A stretch of DNA of 64,000 nucleotides, taken from the NCBI GenBank assembly GCA_037975125.1, contig CM075857.1, positions 25,321,207-25,385,206 of the forward strand. Direction: 5' to 3'. The position numbers were made by a program, and so were the translations under genes. Below are positions 10,669-22,909 of this stretch, one piece after another; position 1 is the first letter of the stretch; each line of letters starts with the position of its first letter. The notes under the pieces were generated by a model. The model was not told where the DNA came from. It saw only the letters and a list, made by a program, of their open reading frames with translations, and did no database searches. The stretch comes from Latrodectus hesperus (lineage: Eukaryota; Arthropoda; Arachnida; Araneae; Theridiidae).

Positions 10669-11064
10669 TTTAAATGAAACCGATTTTGTAAATCACGTGT
10701 TTTAATTCATCTTAGCAAAATAAAGTTATGGTAAAAAATTCTTTCAGTTTAACCTCTTTCGATTCACAACTATGATATTATTTTAAATCCTTTATCTGTT
10801 CATTTAATGAAACTAGTCTTATATATCTATACAGCAAAGCATAAATAAAATTAACTAAACTTCACGAATGAAATATATGAATTATAAAGAAAAAAGCTGA
10901 GTATGTCACTTAGAGAGAGGAGAAATAAAATTGCTAAAATATAATTTTCGAAACTTTATAACTAGAATTAAGTTTTCAAATTTAAATGTACATTTCTTTT
11001 TGTTCTCTACTATACATATAAATATTTGAATCTTTATATGTACAGCTAAATTTTGAATTTTGTG

Positions 11065-11065
<1 letters not shown>

Positions 11066-11143
<78 letters not shown>
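11066..11143. repeat. Long (AT)n microsatellite
   Basis: Uninterrupted AT dinucleotide tract of about 39 units. It is self-complementary and likely to be length-variable. Confidence 0.97.
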
Positions 11144-11144
<1 letters not shown>

Positions 11145-11145
<1 letters not shown>

Positions 11146-12050
11146 GAGTATTATCTCGGTGAAATTTTAATATTCGGAAACATGTATTTATGTTTTAGAA
11201 AATAATGAATTGAAAACTATTTATTTTTCAAACTGATTCGAACAGTGGGTCAACAAGTTGCGTGTGTTGCATGCGTTTATGGTAATAATGGGCAAATTAT
11301 TAAAAGAATTATGTAACAGAATTGTAGGTTTTTTATGCTGCTGGAGTGTCCGAAAAGAAGTGAAAAAATACTTTCACATTGATCCCTTCTGAAGCTTATA
11401 GATGTCTATGAATGACTACAAAAGTTGATAAGATTAAACTTCCGCCATTTTCTATGTTTACTCCATAATCGCTTATAATTTCCTGTTTCTCAATCACTTC
11501 TCAAAAGCGCGCTGCATTTTAATTTCTCTTCCATGCATTTTATTTTAAGCTCTAACTTTTATTATATAAAAGCTGGTCTTCCCAAGTAGAATTAAGGGGA
11601 AGTAGCTTGTAGTTAAAAAGAAAAAAAGTATGGCTGTTGTCCGTTATTTTGAACGAAAATTATTTTTCAATTTTCGATGTTAATGTATTTTACGTCGAAT
11701 AAAAAAAAATTCGGAATTTTTAGGTTTTTCACTTTTTTCGACATGAGAATTCGGTTCTTTATTCTTTGACACAGTCCATCCAAAATGCAAAATGTCACGA
11801 CTGAAGTTTTATAATTGTCTTTCGCTATTACTACGACATTCGTCAATTTTGCTGTTTTGCCAAAGGAAAAAATTTTTCGAATGTAGCATATAAATATTGC
11901 ACATATTAATTTAGAATTCTATTAATTAAAATTTTAAAAATTTGAATCTTCCTTGAAGGTTTAATTCCTTTTAACCATTAAGTGGATGTTTTGTCTTGTC
12001 TTTTTCATTTTGTTTTTTCTTCTGTTCTATTTTCAACGTGTTAATAGCTT
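11145..12050. other. Non-coding stretch, no gene seen
   Basis: Mixed AT-rich sequence with some higher-complexity patches (11320-11480). Nothing is recognised. Confidence 0.55.
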
Positions 12051-12293
12051 GAATCAATGGGAAACGGCTTCTCAAACCTATGCTTTGGTCTTTATTTAAG
12101 AAATCGTTTTATTGATAAAATGAACTTCGACACTATTTTCAGACATTTGATAGTGAACTTCGCCTTGTTTGCTGCCGCTCGAAGAATGCGATTGGAAGGC
12201 AGGCGGCAAATTCGTCGTCAAGTCGAGTGTACGATGCCGTCTCAATACCATGCGATGCAGATTAAACGTTATCTAACGTCATTTATATTTTAA
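12050..12293 (+). other. G/C-richer island with a 78-codon open frame
   Basis: An open frame runs from ATG at 12057 to a stop at 12291-12293. The predicted peptide starts MGNGFSNLCF and has an Arg-rich middle (about residues 42-55). I recognise no domain or family. The island is richer in CpG than its surroundings, which alone lowers stop frequency. It may be a non-coding conserved element or a short exon; coding status is unproven. Confidence 0.2.
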
Positions 12294-12472
12294 ACCAATG
12301 AGAATTGTAATAAAGTGTCGTAATCATAATCTGAGTTGGAACGAAAGGAACAACCACTTTATGGTTAAAAATTAAATTCTCACAATTGTCACTGGAAAGT
12401 TGTTTTGGTACAGCATTGTTTGTAGACCTGAGACAAACCAGCCAAGCACCTCCCCAGAAGAAAATGCATCTA

Positions 12473-12690
12473 GAATCGCAATTTCCATCTCCCTTTGTTC
12501 AACAGTGTCTGGGATCAAACATTGGTTAACGCTCTTGCCTCCGGTTCAACAGTTCGTGGGTTCGAATCCCACCTTGGGTGTGGATGTTTGTAGTGTGGTT
12601 CGGAATCCACTTTAAACCGTAGGTCCCAGTCTCTTGTGTGCAAAAAATGACCGTTGAGCGACAAACCTGGGATCTTTCACTCCGAAAAAT
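12473..12690. repeat. Older unclassified repeat interrupted by a SINE
   Basis: Left part 12473-12516 (gaatcgcaatttccatct, then a block ending gtgtctgggatc) and right part 12675-12690 (tttcactccgaaa) match 21926-21991 in order. A SINE occupies 12517-12666 between them. The shared blocks imply a dispersed family of unknown type. Confidence 0.6.
12517..12666 (+). mobile_element. tRNA-derived SINE with 8-bp TSD, nested
   Basis: The copy contains ggttaacgctcttgcc, the B box GGTTCGAATCCCACC, the core with GGTTCGGAATCCACTTTAA and the tail GACCGTTGAGCGACAAAC. It is flanked by ctgggatc at 12509-12516 and 12667-12674. A short internal deletion removes part of the segment after GGTCCCAGTC. It is inserted in an older repeat that has a sister copy near 21.95 kb. 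Confidence 0.9.
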
Positions 12691-13145
12691 GCTGTACTAG
12701 GTGACGGTTGCTTTTATGTTTCGAAAATATTAGAGGAGAATTATTAAAATTTCAAAGGTTGTGCTGTTATATTGAAATGTTTTCAGGCAGAGTTTCATGC
12801 TGTATTTATTAAAGTAAAATTAAGTTAATTTCGTAATAAAAGGCAAGGGTTTTTCTCTTTACATTTCTGTTTTCATCGGTACTTTACTACAATGGGATTG
12901 TTAGTTTGCCCTTGTAAAGATAGAACATCAAAGCAAGCTTCGTATTGCGCTCTGTCAATTTTTAACTCATACTTTCTGTACAAATTGTTATGCATTTTAT
13001 TGCAAAATATAATTTTAACTTTGATTTGAGAAATGTCATTTATATTGATGCATGTAACGTGCCCATTCTAGTTTACAGTTTAATGATTTCGAATGGACTC
13101 GCTTAAAACCGAAGCCTATTTTCGATTGCCGAGTAAAAAATCATT

Positions 13146-13154
13146 CCCCCCCCC
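13146..13154 (+). repeat. C homopolymer
   Basis: Run of nine C, conspicuous in this AT-rich background. Confidence 0.9.
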
Positions 13155-13364
13155 TTCTGTTAAATTTAACAAATATAATGAGTAATAAACTAAACTATGT
13201 TTTATGTTTTAAAAAATAAAAAAATGTATTTCCCATTTTAAACGGAATGAAAGTTCTATAAAAAATTACTGTTTACTTAAAAATGCTATCGTATTAATTG
13301 AAAAGAAATCAAATTCTGCAAAATGAATCACTGTTTTTGATTATAAGAAATACTGAGTATACAA

Positions 13365-13562
13365 TTCGGCTGCCGAGCTAGCAGTCGAATGGTTAGCGCT
13401 CTTGCCTTCGGTTCAACAGTTCGTGGGTTCGAATCCCACCTTGGGCATGGATGTTTGTAGTGGTTCGGAATCCACTTTAAACCGTAGGTCCCGGTCTAAT
13501 TAGCCCTCGTGTGCAAAAGATGACCGTTGAGCGACAAACAAACCAACCAAACAATCCAAACC
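13365..13562 (+). mobile_element. Most complete tRNA-derived SINE copy
   Basis: This is the best reference copy in the window. The head CTGCCGAGCTAGCAGTCGAA and then TGGTTAGCGC carries an A-box-like region. The B box lies in GTGGGTTCGAATCCCAC, which can pair as a tRNA T-arm. The core, the GGTCCCGGTCTAATTAGCCC segment, the tail GACCGTTGAGCGAC and the (CAAAC)n-like end follow. It is flanked by gagtatacaa at 13355-13364 and 13563-13572. Many CpGs remain, consistent with a recent insertion. No open frame is expected or seen. Confidence 0.95.
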
Positions 13563-13574
13563 GAGTATACAAAA

Positions 13575-15020
13575 CAAAGTAATAAAAAACATCTTTCCCC
13601 TTCTGTTAGATTAAAATTTGAAAAAAATCAAATCCTTCGTAATGAAGCACTAAACTGAATACATATTGAATATCATATATATAGTAAATAAAAAATTTTT
13701 TTGATTGTAATATCTTGCATAAAGTAGGCATAATAAAACATGTTTTAGAGGATTGTTATCAAAATCGTATTACATTTATTGTATAGAATCAAATTTGTTT
13801 TCGTTTCTTTGTAATATGATTTTTTATTTCATTATTTCTTAGCTTGCACATGTTTCATTCATTGTGTGAAATTCGGCCGCACAACTTCACATTTTTGCTT
13901 CCTTACGGTACACCATGATCAAATACTGATATATTTTCATTATTATTGTTTTTATATTTTTAAAATTCCATGTGATGTAAAATGAAATATTGGTAAAGCG
14001 AATGATTGACTTGTACTTGTTGATTTAATGTTGCACGTTTGCGACTTATTGAAACTATTAAGAAAAAGATTTCCTATTCTTATGATAATCATTTAAAACG
14101 GTATCATTTATAACATAAACCATTGGTCATTGTATCAATATCATTATTAATGTATGATAGGTTTATTCGTAAGTGCTCTATCTTAATTGTGTACGCGCGC
14201 GCGCGTTACATATAACTGGGTAATTGTTCGTAAATTTTGTTCGTGTTTTATTTAATTTCACTTAATTATTATTTGTTTAAAGTTGTATAATTCAATTTCT
14301 CTGTATCTTTCTGTATTATTAGAGAATATAGCTAATATTCCAGGAGGTTTTTAACAACTTATTGAGAATTTAGAAAAAAAGTACTCAATTGTTTTATTTC
14401 CAGGTGGTTCCATTCACTTTCTTGATAATACTTTCTTCGCGAGAAAAAATTCTCCTTATATTCACTTTCTTGAAACAATTGGATACATTCGAGTTGGTTT
14501 ATCATTCGCAAAATTACCCGATTCTCAGGGAAAATCGCTTTGATTTCCGCCCTTTTTTACCCCAATTTTATTTTATTTTATTTTTTTCTTCTTTCCCGAA
14601 ATGGCAATTTTTATTACAGAAATGTCATTTGGTTAACTGTTGAACTTTTTTTATTCTTTACAATTCTATGTAGATTTTTTTTTATTACATTCTCGATTGA
14701 CTTTCTCTTTCAATTATTACGATATAGAATTTCCTGTTAAAAAATATAAGTTTAGATTTTTTATGTGGATCATCTTTTCTTTGTAAATCTGCAGGTTATT
14801 TTTTTCTCTAATAATCGAAACTTTGCTTCTTTGCTGAAGTGAACATTTGTGTGTGTGTTTTTTTATGCCATCTGTTTTTTTTTTTCTGAATAGCCTATTG
14901 ACGTGCATCAGGTGTTCAGTGAACATTTTTTTACATTGTGTTCTTTTGCAAGTTCATTCACTTGTCTGTGTATATATATATTTACTAACGTATTCGTACG
15001 ACAATATTTAAGGGAATATT
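13575..15020. other. AT-rich non-coding stretch, no gene seen
   Basis: Overlapping T-rich open frames at 14389-14740 are low-complexity Phe/Leu-rich runs and not credible proteins. The (CG)n tract at 14189 is the only structured feature. Confidence 0.6.
14189..14206. repeat. Alternating purine-pyrimidine (CG)n tract
   Basis: Eighteen bases of strict alternation (GTGTACGCGCGCGCGCGT). Such tracts can adopt Z-DNA (established knowledge). CpG runs are rare in this window. Confidence 0.85.
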
Positions 15021-15705
15021 TTACTTACAACGACAGAATAGAATCTATCAGTTACGTCATTCCGAACGTAATTAATTGACATATTCTATTCTATCGTTAG
15101 TATTATTTTATCAGATTCCCTCGATCAAATAGCTTGATGATTTTATGTATATTGCTTCAATTTAGGATAGTGTTTTAAGTGTAAAAGAATGATTTTTTCA
15201 AGAATAATTCAAAGTAAGGTAAGGCGAAAAGTATATTTTTACATTTACTTACAACGACAGAATAGAATCTGTCAATCAATTATGTCATTTCGAATATAAT
15301 TGATTGACAGAAATTCTATTCTATCGCTTGCATTACTTTACGAATTTTCCTCGATCAGATAGCTTGATGATTTTATGTATATTGCTTCAATTTAGGATAG
15401 TGTTTTAAGTGTAAAAGAATGATTTTTTCAAGAATAATTCAAAGAGTAAGATAAGGCGAAAAGTATATTTTTACATTTACTTACAACGACAGAATAGAAT
15501 CTGTCAATCAATTACGTCATTTCGAATATAATTGATTGACAAGGATTCTATTCTGTCGTTTGCATTATTTTACAAAGTTTCCTGATCAAAATTTGATGAT
15601 TTTATGTATATTATTTCACTTTTGTATAGTGTTTTAAAGGCAAAGGAACATGAGAATAATTTTTCACGAATCATTCAAAATACGAAAAAGCAATATTTTT
15701 GCATT
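15021..15705. repeat. Three-unit tandem array with a hairpin in each unit
   Basis: Units start near 15021, 15245 and 15477, with periods of 224 and 232 bp. Each has a hairpin of about 70 bp followed by about 150 bp of AT-rich spacer containing agcttgatgattttatgtat or a close variant. In unit 2 the left arm 15255-15282 pairs with 15297-15326 with one mismatch and a 2-nt bulge around a 14-nt loop. Units 1 and 3 keep the same stem. The third unit is the most diverged at its 3' end. No coding frame. Confidence 0.9.
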
Positions 15706-16026
15706 ATATTTGATTATAAAATCAAAATTTTTTTTGTGACACATTACATAGTCAATTGGAATAAATTTTATAGTGCAAATTCTCTTATTTAGTTAACATT
15801 CTGTTTTATCAATGTGTCTTGTTTACGTAACTGGATGAATTTGAAACTAATTATTAATCATCTTACAATAAGTAGTCTATTGTAATAATTAACAACCATT
15901 TCGAAATTTCTGAGTATCACCAATGTATATGTACATCAAATATTGCAGTTGCTGTTGTATCCAGTTAATATTATTTTGTAATAGGTAATTTAAATTTTCA
16001 CTTGTCAATATTCTGATATTTGGCTT

Positions 16027-16122
16027 AGTAGTTCGCAAGTTTGATTTCCACTTCGGTCTTGGATGTTTGCAGTAATTCTGAATCCACTTTGAATTGAAAT
16101 TCCCGATCTAATTAACTCTCGG
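16027..16122 (+). mobile_element. Degraded SINE copy
   Basis: A B-box remnant (gtttgatttccacttcgg) and the core ggatgtttgcagtaattctg are followed by the cccgatctaattaactctcg segment, in family order. The head and tail are lost. The next SINE abuts it. Confidence 0.7.
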
Positions 16123-16123
16123 C

Positions 16124-16272
16124 TTTGCTCTGGCTTTCGGCTCAACTGTTTGTGATTTCGATTCTAACATAAGGCTTGGATGATTGTAGTGGTTCGGAAT
16201 ACAGTCAAACTGTAGGTGTAATAAATTAACACTCATGTGTAATTAATGACTTGAATGACAAACAAACCAAAT
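16124..16272 (+). mobile_element. Degraded SINE copy, tandem with the previous one
   Basis: The family order is kept: ggctttcggctcaactgttt, a B-box remnant (tttcgattctaac), the core tgtagtggttcggaatac and a tail ending aatgacaaacaaaccaa. Confidence 0.75.
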
Positions 16273-16284
16273 TTTACTAATTCT

Positions 16285-16330
16285 AGTGTGCCAGAAAAGA
16301 TTGTTGAACGACAAACAAAAATTAAACAAA
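16285..16330 (+). mobile_element. SINE 3'-tail fragment
   Basis: The words tgtgccagaaaagattgttg and aacgacaaacaaaaatt match the family 3' end only. Confidence 0.55.
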
Positions 16331-19300
16331 ATCATTTTTGTACACGGGAAAGCCTTAGTAAGTTGCCATATTTTACTTTGAATAGAATTATCGATAATAA
16401 TCTAGTTCCTTTTGTTGTATTAAATTGAATTACACCTGAATGTTCAAGCGCTTATAGTCACTAGAATCAAGCGGTTGTAGTTACTTAAAAATAGAATGGA
16501 TGTGTAATAATTAATTTATCAATTAATATACTAAAAGTTCGTCTTGTCATTTGCTTAGTGTCAAATCACAAATGTTTATTTAGTGGGTAATTATGACTTC
16601 GTTTTTTGTAACATTAACAGTGATTAATTGCGGTTAACACAACAGACTTGGTTAGTGTTCTCCAGAATGTGTGGTCTCAATTTTTAAATGCACTACTATT
16701 GAACAACAAAATTATACTTTAAAATTCTGTGTACTTATCTACCGAATAAGTGCCTGAAAGCTTTTTAAAAAAATATTTTTCCATTGTGACATGTTAATAA
16801 GATTAACTCTCGTGGAATAAATATCTTTGAATTAAAAAAATACACATTCATTGACTTGGTTTACTTCTATTGACAACATTGCTTTAAAATAACGATTAGT
16901 TGAATGATATCTTCAGCAAAGTACATTTAAAGAACGAATGTGATGATAGCTTTAAAGGTTTTCTTTAAAAAATTTAGAAATGCTGCTACTTTGATGCAAA
17001 AATTTATCCCACTACTTAGTTATGATCGAAATATGCACATTTCTTTATGTGAGGGCCAATAACATCCAAGAAAAATAGGAAGGCTGGCATTTGTTGCATT
17101 AACAGATACAAGTCTTATCAATTTACTAAATGTGTGATGAAAGAAGCGTATCGCCCATGAACTTCTCGCCTATCCGTGTTAGCTGAAAATGTGATTCGGT
17201 GTGTGAGAAACTTTCAAGGATTTAAAATTGCATTCGAGATATATTTTTCTTAACGGAAACAACGGATTGATAATTTACGTTGCGTTCTGACTTCGTTGTC
17301 ATTGAGGATTGTTCTGTTTTTTCCCAACTAATTTTCCGTTGCCATAGTTACTGTAAATGGAACAAATCTGCGAATTGCCTTAAATTTTAAGAATAGCAAT
17401 TCTAAAGATTTTATTTTCTACAATGAAAATATTAATGTGTTACTCGCACATTTTATCTTAGTAACTCCTATTAAGTTTTGAAGTTATGTAATCTTTCACG
17501 TTGAACTCTTTTCAAGAAATTTTCCCTGAGGATTTATAATATATAATTGGCACTATTAAATTCAAACTTATTTCAAATAATCTTATAAATACTTTTGATA
17601 AATATAACCTGTGCTCAATATATTACTTAATGTATAAAAATTACTAACATTCCCTCATTTTATCCATATAGCGAAGTCAATTGCTGGCCTAAAAACTCAA
17701 GTGTCAGCGAAATTCTAAGACCTTTTCTGCACTTTGAACAACCCGTAGCAACCTGTTTATAAGACACATTTAATGCGAAATAACGCAGGCTTCCGACATG
17801 GTGAAGTCTACATCTGAATATTTGGAAAGGTGGACAGTTTAAATTGTTCTTTAAATAAAATGTTCTTCACGAATTGTTTTTGGTTTGGAAGAGATTCCCA
17901 ATGGGGTCTACTGAAGTTTAAGAACGGTCTATAGCATGCCAGTAGATCTGTAGTTTTCCATCAAGGATACATATGTCTATAATATTCCAGTGACGATGAA
18001 GAATTTACGAAATGATGCAAACATTGTGAAAAAATTAAAACATAAATTTACTGGCGAAAAATTAAAAAAAGTTAATTCAATCATTATCTTTTTGTGTTAT
18101 ATTCTTAGTCAAGTCATTATCTTTAAGAGCAATTATTCATAACACAATTTTGTTGAATGCTGCAAAACATGAGGGGATCTATGAATAAAATCAATTAAAA
18201 ATCAAGATTACTCATAATTAAATGAATCTTCCTTTTAAAAGAGGTTTGTGTGAGAAAAAGTTCAGGAAATTTGGTTATTAAGTATAAGTTTAATAAATTT
18301 AAGTACAATTTATAACATGCAACCGAAAGTGAATCGATTGAGAAAAGAAGAATGGCTTACAACAGTCTAGAAGAATACATATATAATAAAATGAATAAAG
18401 TCAGACATTTTTAAAATTTTCTTATTTATATTTTTGTTTTCGTTGTATGCGTGGAAATTTCTGTGTGATATTCGAAATGGTAAAATGTTTTCCGCTTTGT
18501 TTTTTTAATCTCTAGGGTCTAGTAATATCTGTTTATAAGCCATAAACAGGCATTTCTTAGACCCATCCATCAAAGAAATGCATAACTTAGTAATTTTAGT
18601 GGTTTGCTTTAAATACTTTCAGTGACGTATATTGACGTGCCGTATTTTGAACGCAATGGAGTTAATTTTGTAAACTTCATTCTCTTATTCACAAACAGGG
18701 AGCGTTATACCGTAGTTTGAATTGCAGGGAAAATATATTTGGGAATTTTTGTAAACTATGCACGTACGCGCCTTAATTGTGTGGGTGTCTTTTTTATTTT
18801 TTGAAAACTAATTTGTATTTATTTGAATTAATTTAATTAATATATTTTATAAATTTTGTAGAACAAAGCATTATTCAATGTGAAACAAAGCAATTTAAAA
18901 ACATTCTAATGTGGGGAAGCATTAAATAGGGATTCAAATAAAAAGTCTTTTTTTTTATGTTTGTCGCATATTTTATGGATTGTATTATAAATAAGGTTTT
19001 TGTAAACCATATAATTTTTCATAGTTTTTTCATAAATAATTAAATAGTTTAAAATTTTTATGGATTCAATATTTATTAAATGAAATTATATTTCATGTGA
19101 CTAATCGTATTATAAAATATTTTAAATTTACAATGAAAAGAGGTATTCCATACATAAAATAACTGATTGCTTAGTTAGTACAATGCTCTTTAATTATTTT
19201 AATTTATATCTTGAAAAGACAAATCTCCACAGTAATTAAACACAAATCTATTTTTATTTCTTCGCCTCTTCGAAGTTCCGATTCTCTTAATCGCGAGTTT

Positions 19301-19929
19301 CGTTGACTCTGCTCCAAAACCATGTGGGAAAGATTGTTACGCTTGGATAACTTTGCAGAACTTTTAACATTGTCTAAATAGGGGTGGCCGAACTCATCTA
19401 TGGAAACTTAGAATAAAAGACCTTCTTCTCATTTGTAATGTTGAAAGAGAACCATTTTGCCATTTTTTTTTTAATTTTTAGATTGATTTACTCGTTTGTT
19501 GATAGGTAATATGTAGAAACTATTGACTACCTTTCTTTAAAACTGTTATTATGTTAATTTTCTGAAGGTCATTACTTGTTATTTAAATTATATATTAAAT
19601 CAGTTCAAATAACCATATTAAACTTATAGATAAATGGATTTAAATTTTATTCTGATATCTTTGTAGTAGAGAGATTGTAGTTGTTTATATAACATATATA
19701 GATAATACATAATGAATGGTTGTTACTACCTCGTTTTCAGTGTGCTTGTTTTTGTGTGGAGGTTTTACCGAGAACCACAGGTTGATTCATTATTTCCTCC
19801 AGTCTTAGAACTCTCAAATCACTAGGTAATTTCGAATTAGTTATTTTATATGAAAGTAATAAGAATAATTAGATGTTAGATAAATCTGGAAATTATATTT
19901 GGCAAAAAGTAAATTTGGAACACAGTTTT
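16331..19929. other. AT-rich non-coding stretch, no gene seen
   Basis: No repeat boundaries are recognised except the palindrome at 18515. A patch at about 17130-17350 is slightly richer in CpG. No credible open frame. Confidence 0.55.
18515..18564. repeat. Two-step near-perfect palindrome
   Basis: Outer stem GGGTCTA / TAGACCC (18515-18521, 18558-18564) and inner stem CTGTTTAT / ATAAACAG (18529-18536, 18542-18549) are separated by symmetric 7- and 8-nt internal loops. Confidence 0.85.
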
Positions 19930-19938
19930 CAGATATTA

Positions 19939-20095
19939 GCAGCCGAATGGGTAACGCTCTAGCCATCCATCGGTTTTTGAGTTCGATTCTTACCTCTGGT
20001 TTGTGTATTGTAATAAATAGGAATCCATTTTAAACTTTGTGACCGGTCAAATCAGCCTGCGTGCGCAAAAAATGATCGTTGAGCGACAAACCAAT
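19939..20095 (+). mobile_element. SINE copy, moderately diverged
   Basis: The head gcagccgaatgggtaacgct keeps the A-box region. The B box is diverged (gagttcgattcttacc), followed by a core remnant and the tail aaaatgatcgttgagcgaca. The imperfect flanks cagatatta (19930-19938) and cagagtatta (20096-20105) may be the duplication. Confidence 0.85.
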
Positions 20096-20105
20096 CAGAG
20101 TATTA

Positions 20106-21648
20106 CTGTATTTAAAATTCATTTATATGTGAATATGTGAAATTTTGATTCGAAAGAAAATACATCTACGAATTAATTATTTTATTGATTATATATTTCA
20201 TCTTAAAAGAAAAATACACAAATGCAGGAGTAGTTTTTTTTTATTCAAGCTTATAAAAAATAAAATAATCAAAGCCTTTTAAATGTTGAAAAAGAGAACT
20301 TTTACAATTATTTGTGCTGATTAAACAGTCATTCATCGTTTTAAATCAATCATTATTCATAGGCTTAAAAATAAATGTTGTTTTTCTCAATCCTTTAAGA
20401 AATTATAATCGGAGATTAAACTTATTACATAGCTGACACCTTCTGTAAATGTTTAATAAAAAATTAATTTTATTACTGCATGTTGATGTTTCATCTTATT
20501 ACAAAATATTTACTGATTTTTTTCTTATTTAAAAACTAAGTTTACTTTTGCTGACAATTTTACCTTAAATGCCGACGTAAGAAATTTAACTCGAGATTCT
20601 CAAAAATTATTTCTTAGTTTTTAGATTTAGAATGTGGAAGGATTCAAACTAAAGAGAAGAAAAAATTGTTTTTTTTTGAATCTCGAGCAATGGATAGTGG
20701 AGTACTTCTCTTTTAATTTTACATATTTTTAATTATGTGATTCATTCTTGTCTGCATCATTGCGATAAAGTGTCTGAAATAAAGGGAGTGGCTCCATTTA
20801 ATGAGAAAGGAAAAGATAACTCTTTCCACGTTATAGTTAGAGGTAATTAATAATCATTTAAAAAAATTACAATATTTTCCCTGTTTACTACAGAATAAAT
20901 TCGAAACTGGAACTGATATATCTTAATTCATGTGTAATACATATAACTAATATATTATTTTCCTTAATTAGCCGGAGAATAATATATTTTGATTTCGCAA
21001 ATGTGTGCTCACATGTTTTATATGTATAATTTGGAAATAAATGCAGGATTTTTGTTACTTATTTCCTTAATTATTCCTATCATAATTAATAAATAATAAT
21101 AATTAAGGTATTTTTACTGGCGCCTAGAATCGTGAAGGAAACCTGCTTAAAGAGAAGCAAATTCTGTAATATATTCCATTGGGTCTCAATTTTGCATTAA
21201 ATGAAATAAAATGGAATCCATCATACGCATAGTAAAGGGTCTGGAACTTTGCTTCGGTGGTGTTTGATGGTTTGCTTTGTTAGTTCAGTTAAAAAGTGCG
21301 TGTGTTAAATTCCAATAGGCTTGTATAAATGCAGCACAAATTGAAAACAAATCGTTTTATGTTGTTCCTACAGTCGTTTCCTATTATAACGTAAAAATAT
21401 TTTATAAACTCAGTATTTTATGAAAAATGCTATATTAAATAAAAAAAAGAGAAACGTGTGTAAGTGATTGAAACAGATGCTGTGTTCTAAGCAGAGAATG
21501 TGAATTGAAGATGTATTTCTGCGCATTCATGACAACCATTTGTACGAAGATTTTCTTGGGGCACAGTTTTCATAAAGCAAATTGTCACTTATATGTAATA
21601 CTTTAATGGCTTTTTAGGATAGGAGTAAAGTTTTTAAAGTTTATTCTA
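20106..21648. other. AT-rich non-coding stretch, no gene seen
   Basis: Contains minor inverted repeats: ctcgagattc at 20590 against 20678-20687, and an 11-bp stem at 21065-21108. No mobile element or gene is recognised. Confidence 0.55.
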
Positions 21649-21814
<166 letters not shown>

Positions 21815-21867
21815 GAAAATTAATTATTATAACGATATTTGACTGTAAAATATTTCTTTTGAACAAG

Positions 21868-22005
21868 TTTGGTGGTTCTACCATGGCGATTTATGTATCA
21901 AACTTCATCAGATCTGCACTTGAAAGATCGCAGCTTCCATCTTTAGTTCCACAGTCTCTGGGATTGAAGCGAGAAACGTTTCACTCTGAAAGAACATAGT
22001 TAGTT
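21868..22005. repeat. Sister copy of the repeat interrupted at 12.5 kb
   Basis: The blocks gatcgcagcttccatct, gttccacagtctctgggat and tttcactctgaaa occur in the same order as at 12473-12690 but without the SINE. The type is unknown. Read on the minus strand it has a weak tRNA-like TTCAATCCC word. Confidence 0.55.
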
Positions 22006-22909
22006 CTATTCGCTTTTTGCTCGCTGAAAATTTGATTGTAAAAATTTTTAATCATAAGATAATTTTACAAATTTTAACAGTTCAGTTGAAAATTAACTGC
22101 ACACTTTGCTGGGAAGTCTTATTCATTTGTATTCATTATAATTGTTCAAAATCAAAACTGAAAGAATAGTTTTGTGGATGTGACTAGCTTTTAAGTATTT
22201 TTACTAGCTCACTTTCGTTTCCAATTAAAATGATATAAATGGTTATTATATTGAATTCCATTTCTACGTTAGTGAATAAATATATACGTTATTATAACCT
22301 GAAGATTCTTAGAAGTCTCTGGAAATGAATTTTTATCGGTTTTTCGATTTTATAAAATTAGTACTAAGGCTCCATTATTTTTTTCCATCTTTGATAAGTT
22401 CTTTGATAGTAATAAGTTCCTCCTGATATTATATAAAATGCTGTTTCATAATGTATATTATTTCCATCAAATTGTATACAATCATTCACGCACCCATACA
22501 CACAGATATATTTATATATATTATTTTTGATTTAATAAAGATTAATGCAAATATTTTAAAAAAAACTTTAATTAGAATAAATAAAAATAAAAAGCAACCA
22601 AAAATGCTCACATTAAAAAATATTTTTAAGAAATTAGTAAAAAGAGTATTTAAGAACAAGATGAATTTTTTAAAAGACGAAGATGGAAATTAAAAATAGA
22701 AAAATTGTGAAGCAAAAAATAAAATGTTGAAGAAAAAAAAATGATAGAATGAAAGCGTGTCCATTCTCATCACGGTATTAAGGGAAAAGTGTTTCGAATT
22801 CATTTGTGTAAAGATTCTAAAGTATAAATAAAAAATATACAAATAGTATGCATATATAATTTCCAATAGGTTCTTTTCAATGATAAATTTTGCTTAAGTT
22901 CTCTTGTGC
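22006..22909. other. AT-rich non-coding stretch
   Basis: An 80-codon Lys/Ile/Asn-rich open frame at 22451-22693 reflects A-richness and resembles nothing known. No repeat ends are seen. Confidence 0.55.

Noticed and set aside
13384..13442. Possible tRNA gene
   Set aside because: A and B boxes and a T-arm are present, but the sequence continues into the SINE body, is bracketed by TSDs and recurs about 20 times, so it is a tRNA-derived SINE head.
14389..14740. Overlapping T-rich open frames of 66-84 codons
   Set aside because: Phe/Leu-rich translations of T-rich DNA without any motif.
15021..15705. CRISPR-like repeat array
   Set aside because: Units are about 230 bp with diverging spacers that are themselves homologous; this is a eukaryotic tandem repeat.
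20590..20687. Inverted repeat around CTCGAG
   Set aside because: Only a 10-bp arm with a 78-nt gap plus T/A-rich matches; not above what AT-rich sequence can give.
22451..22693. 80-codon Lys/Ile/Asn-rich open frame
   Set aside because: Composition mirrors A-rich DNA; no family recognised.
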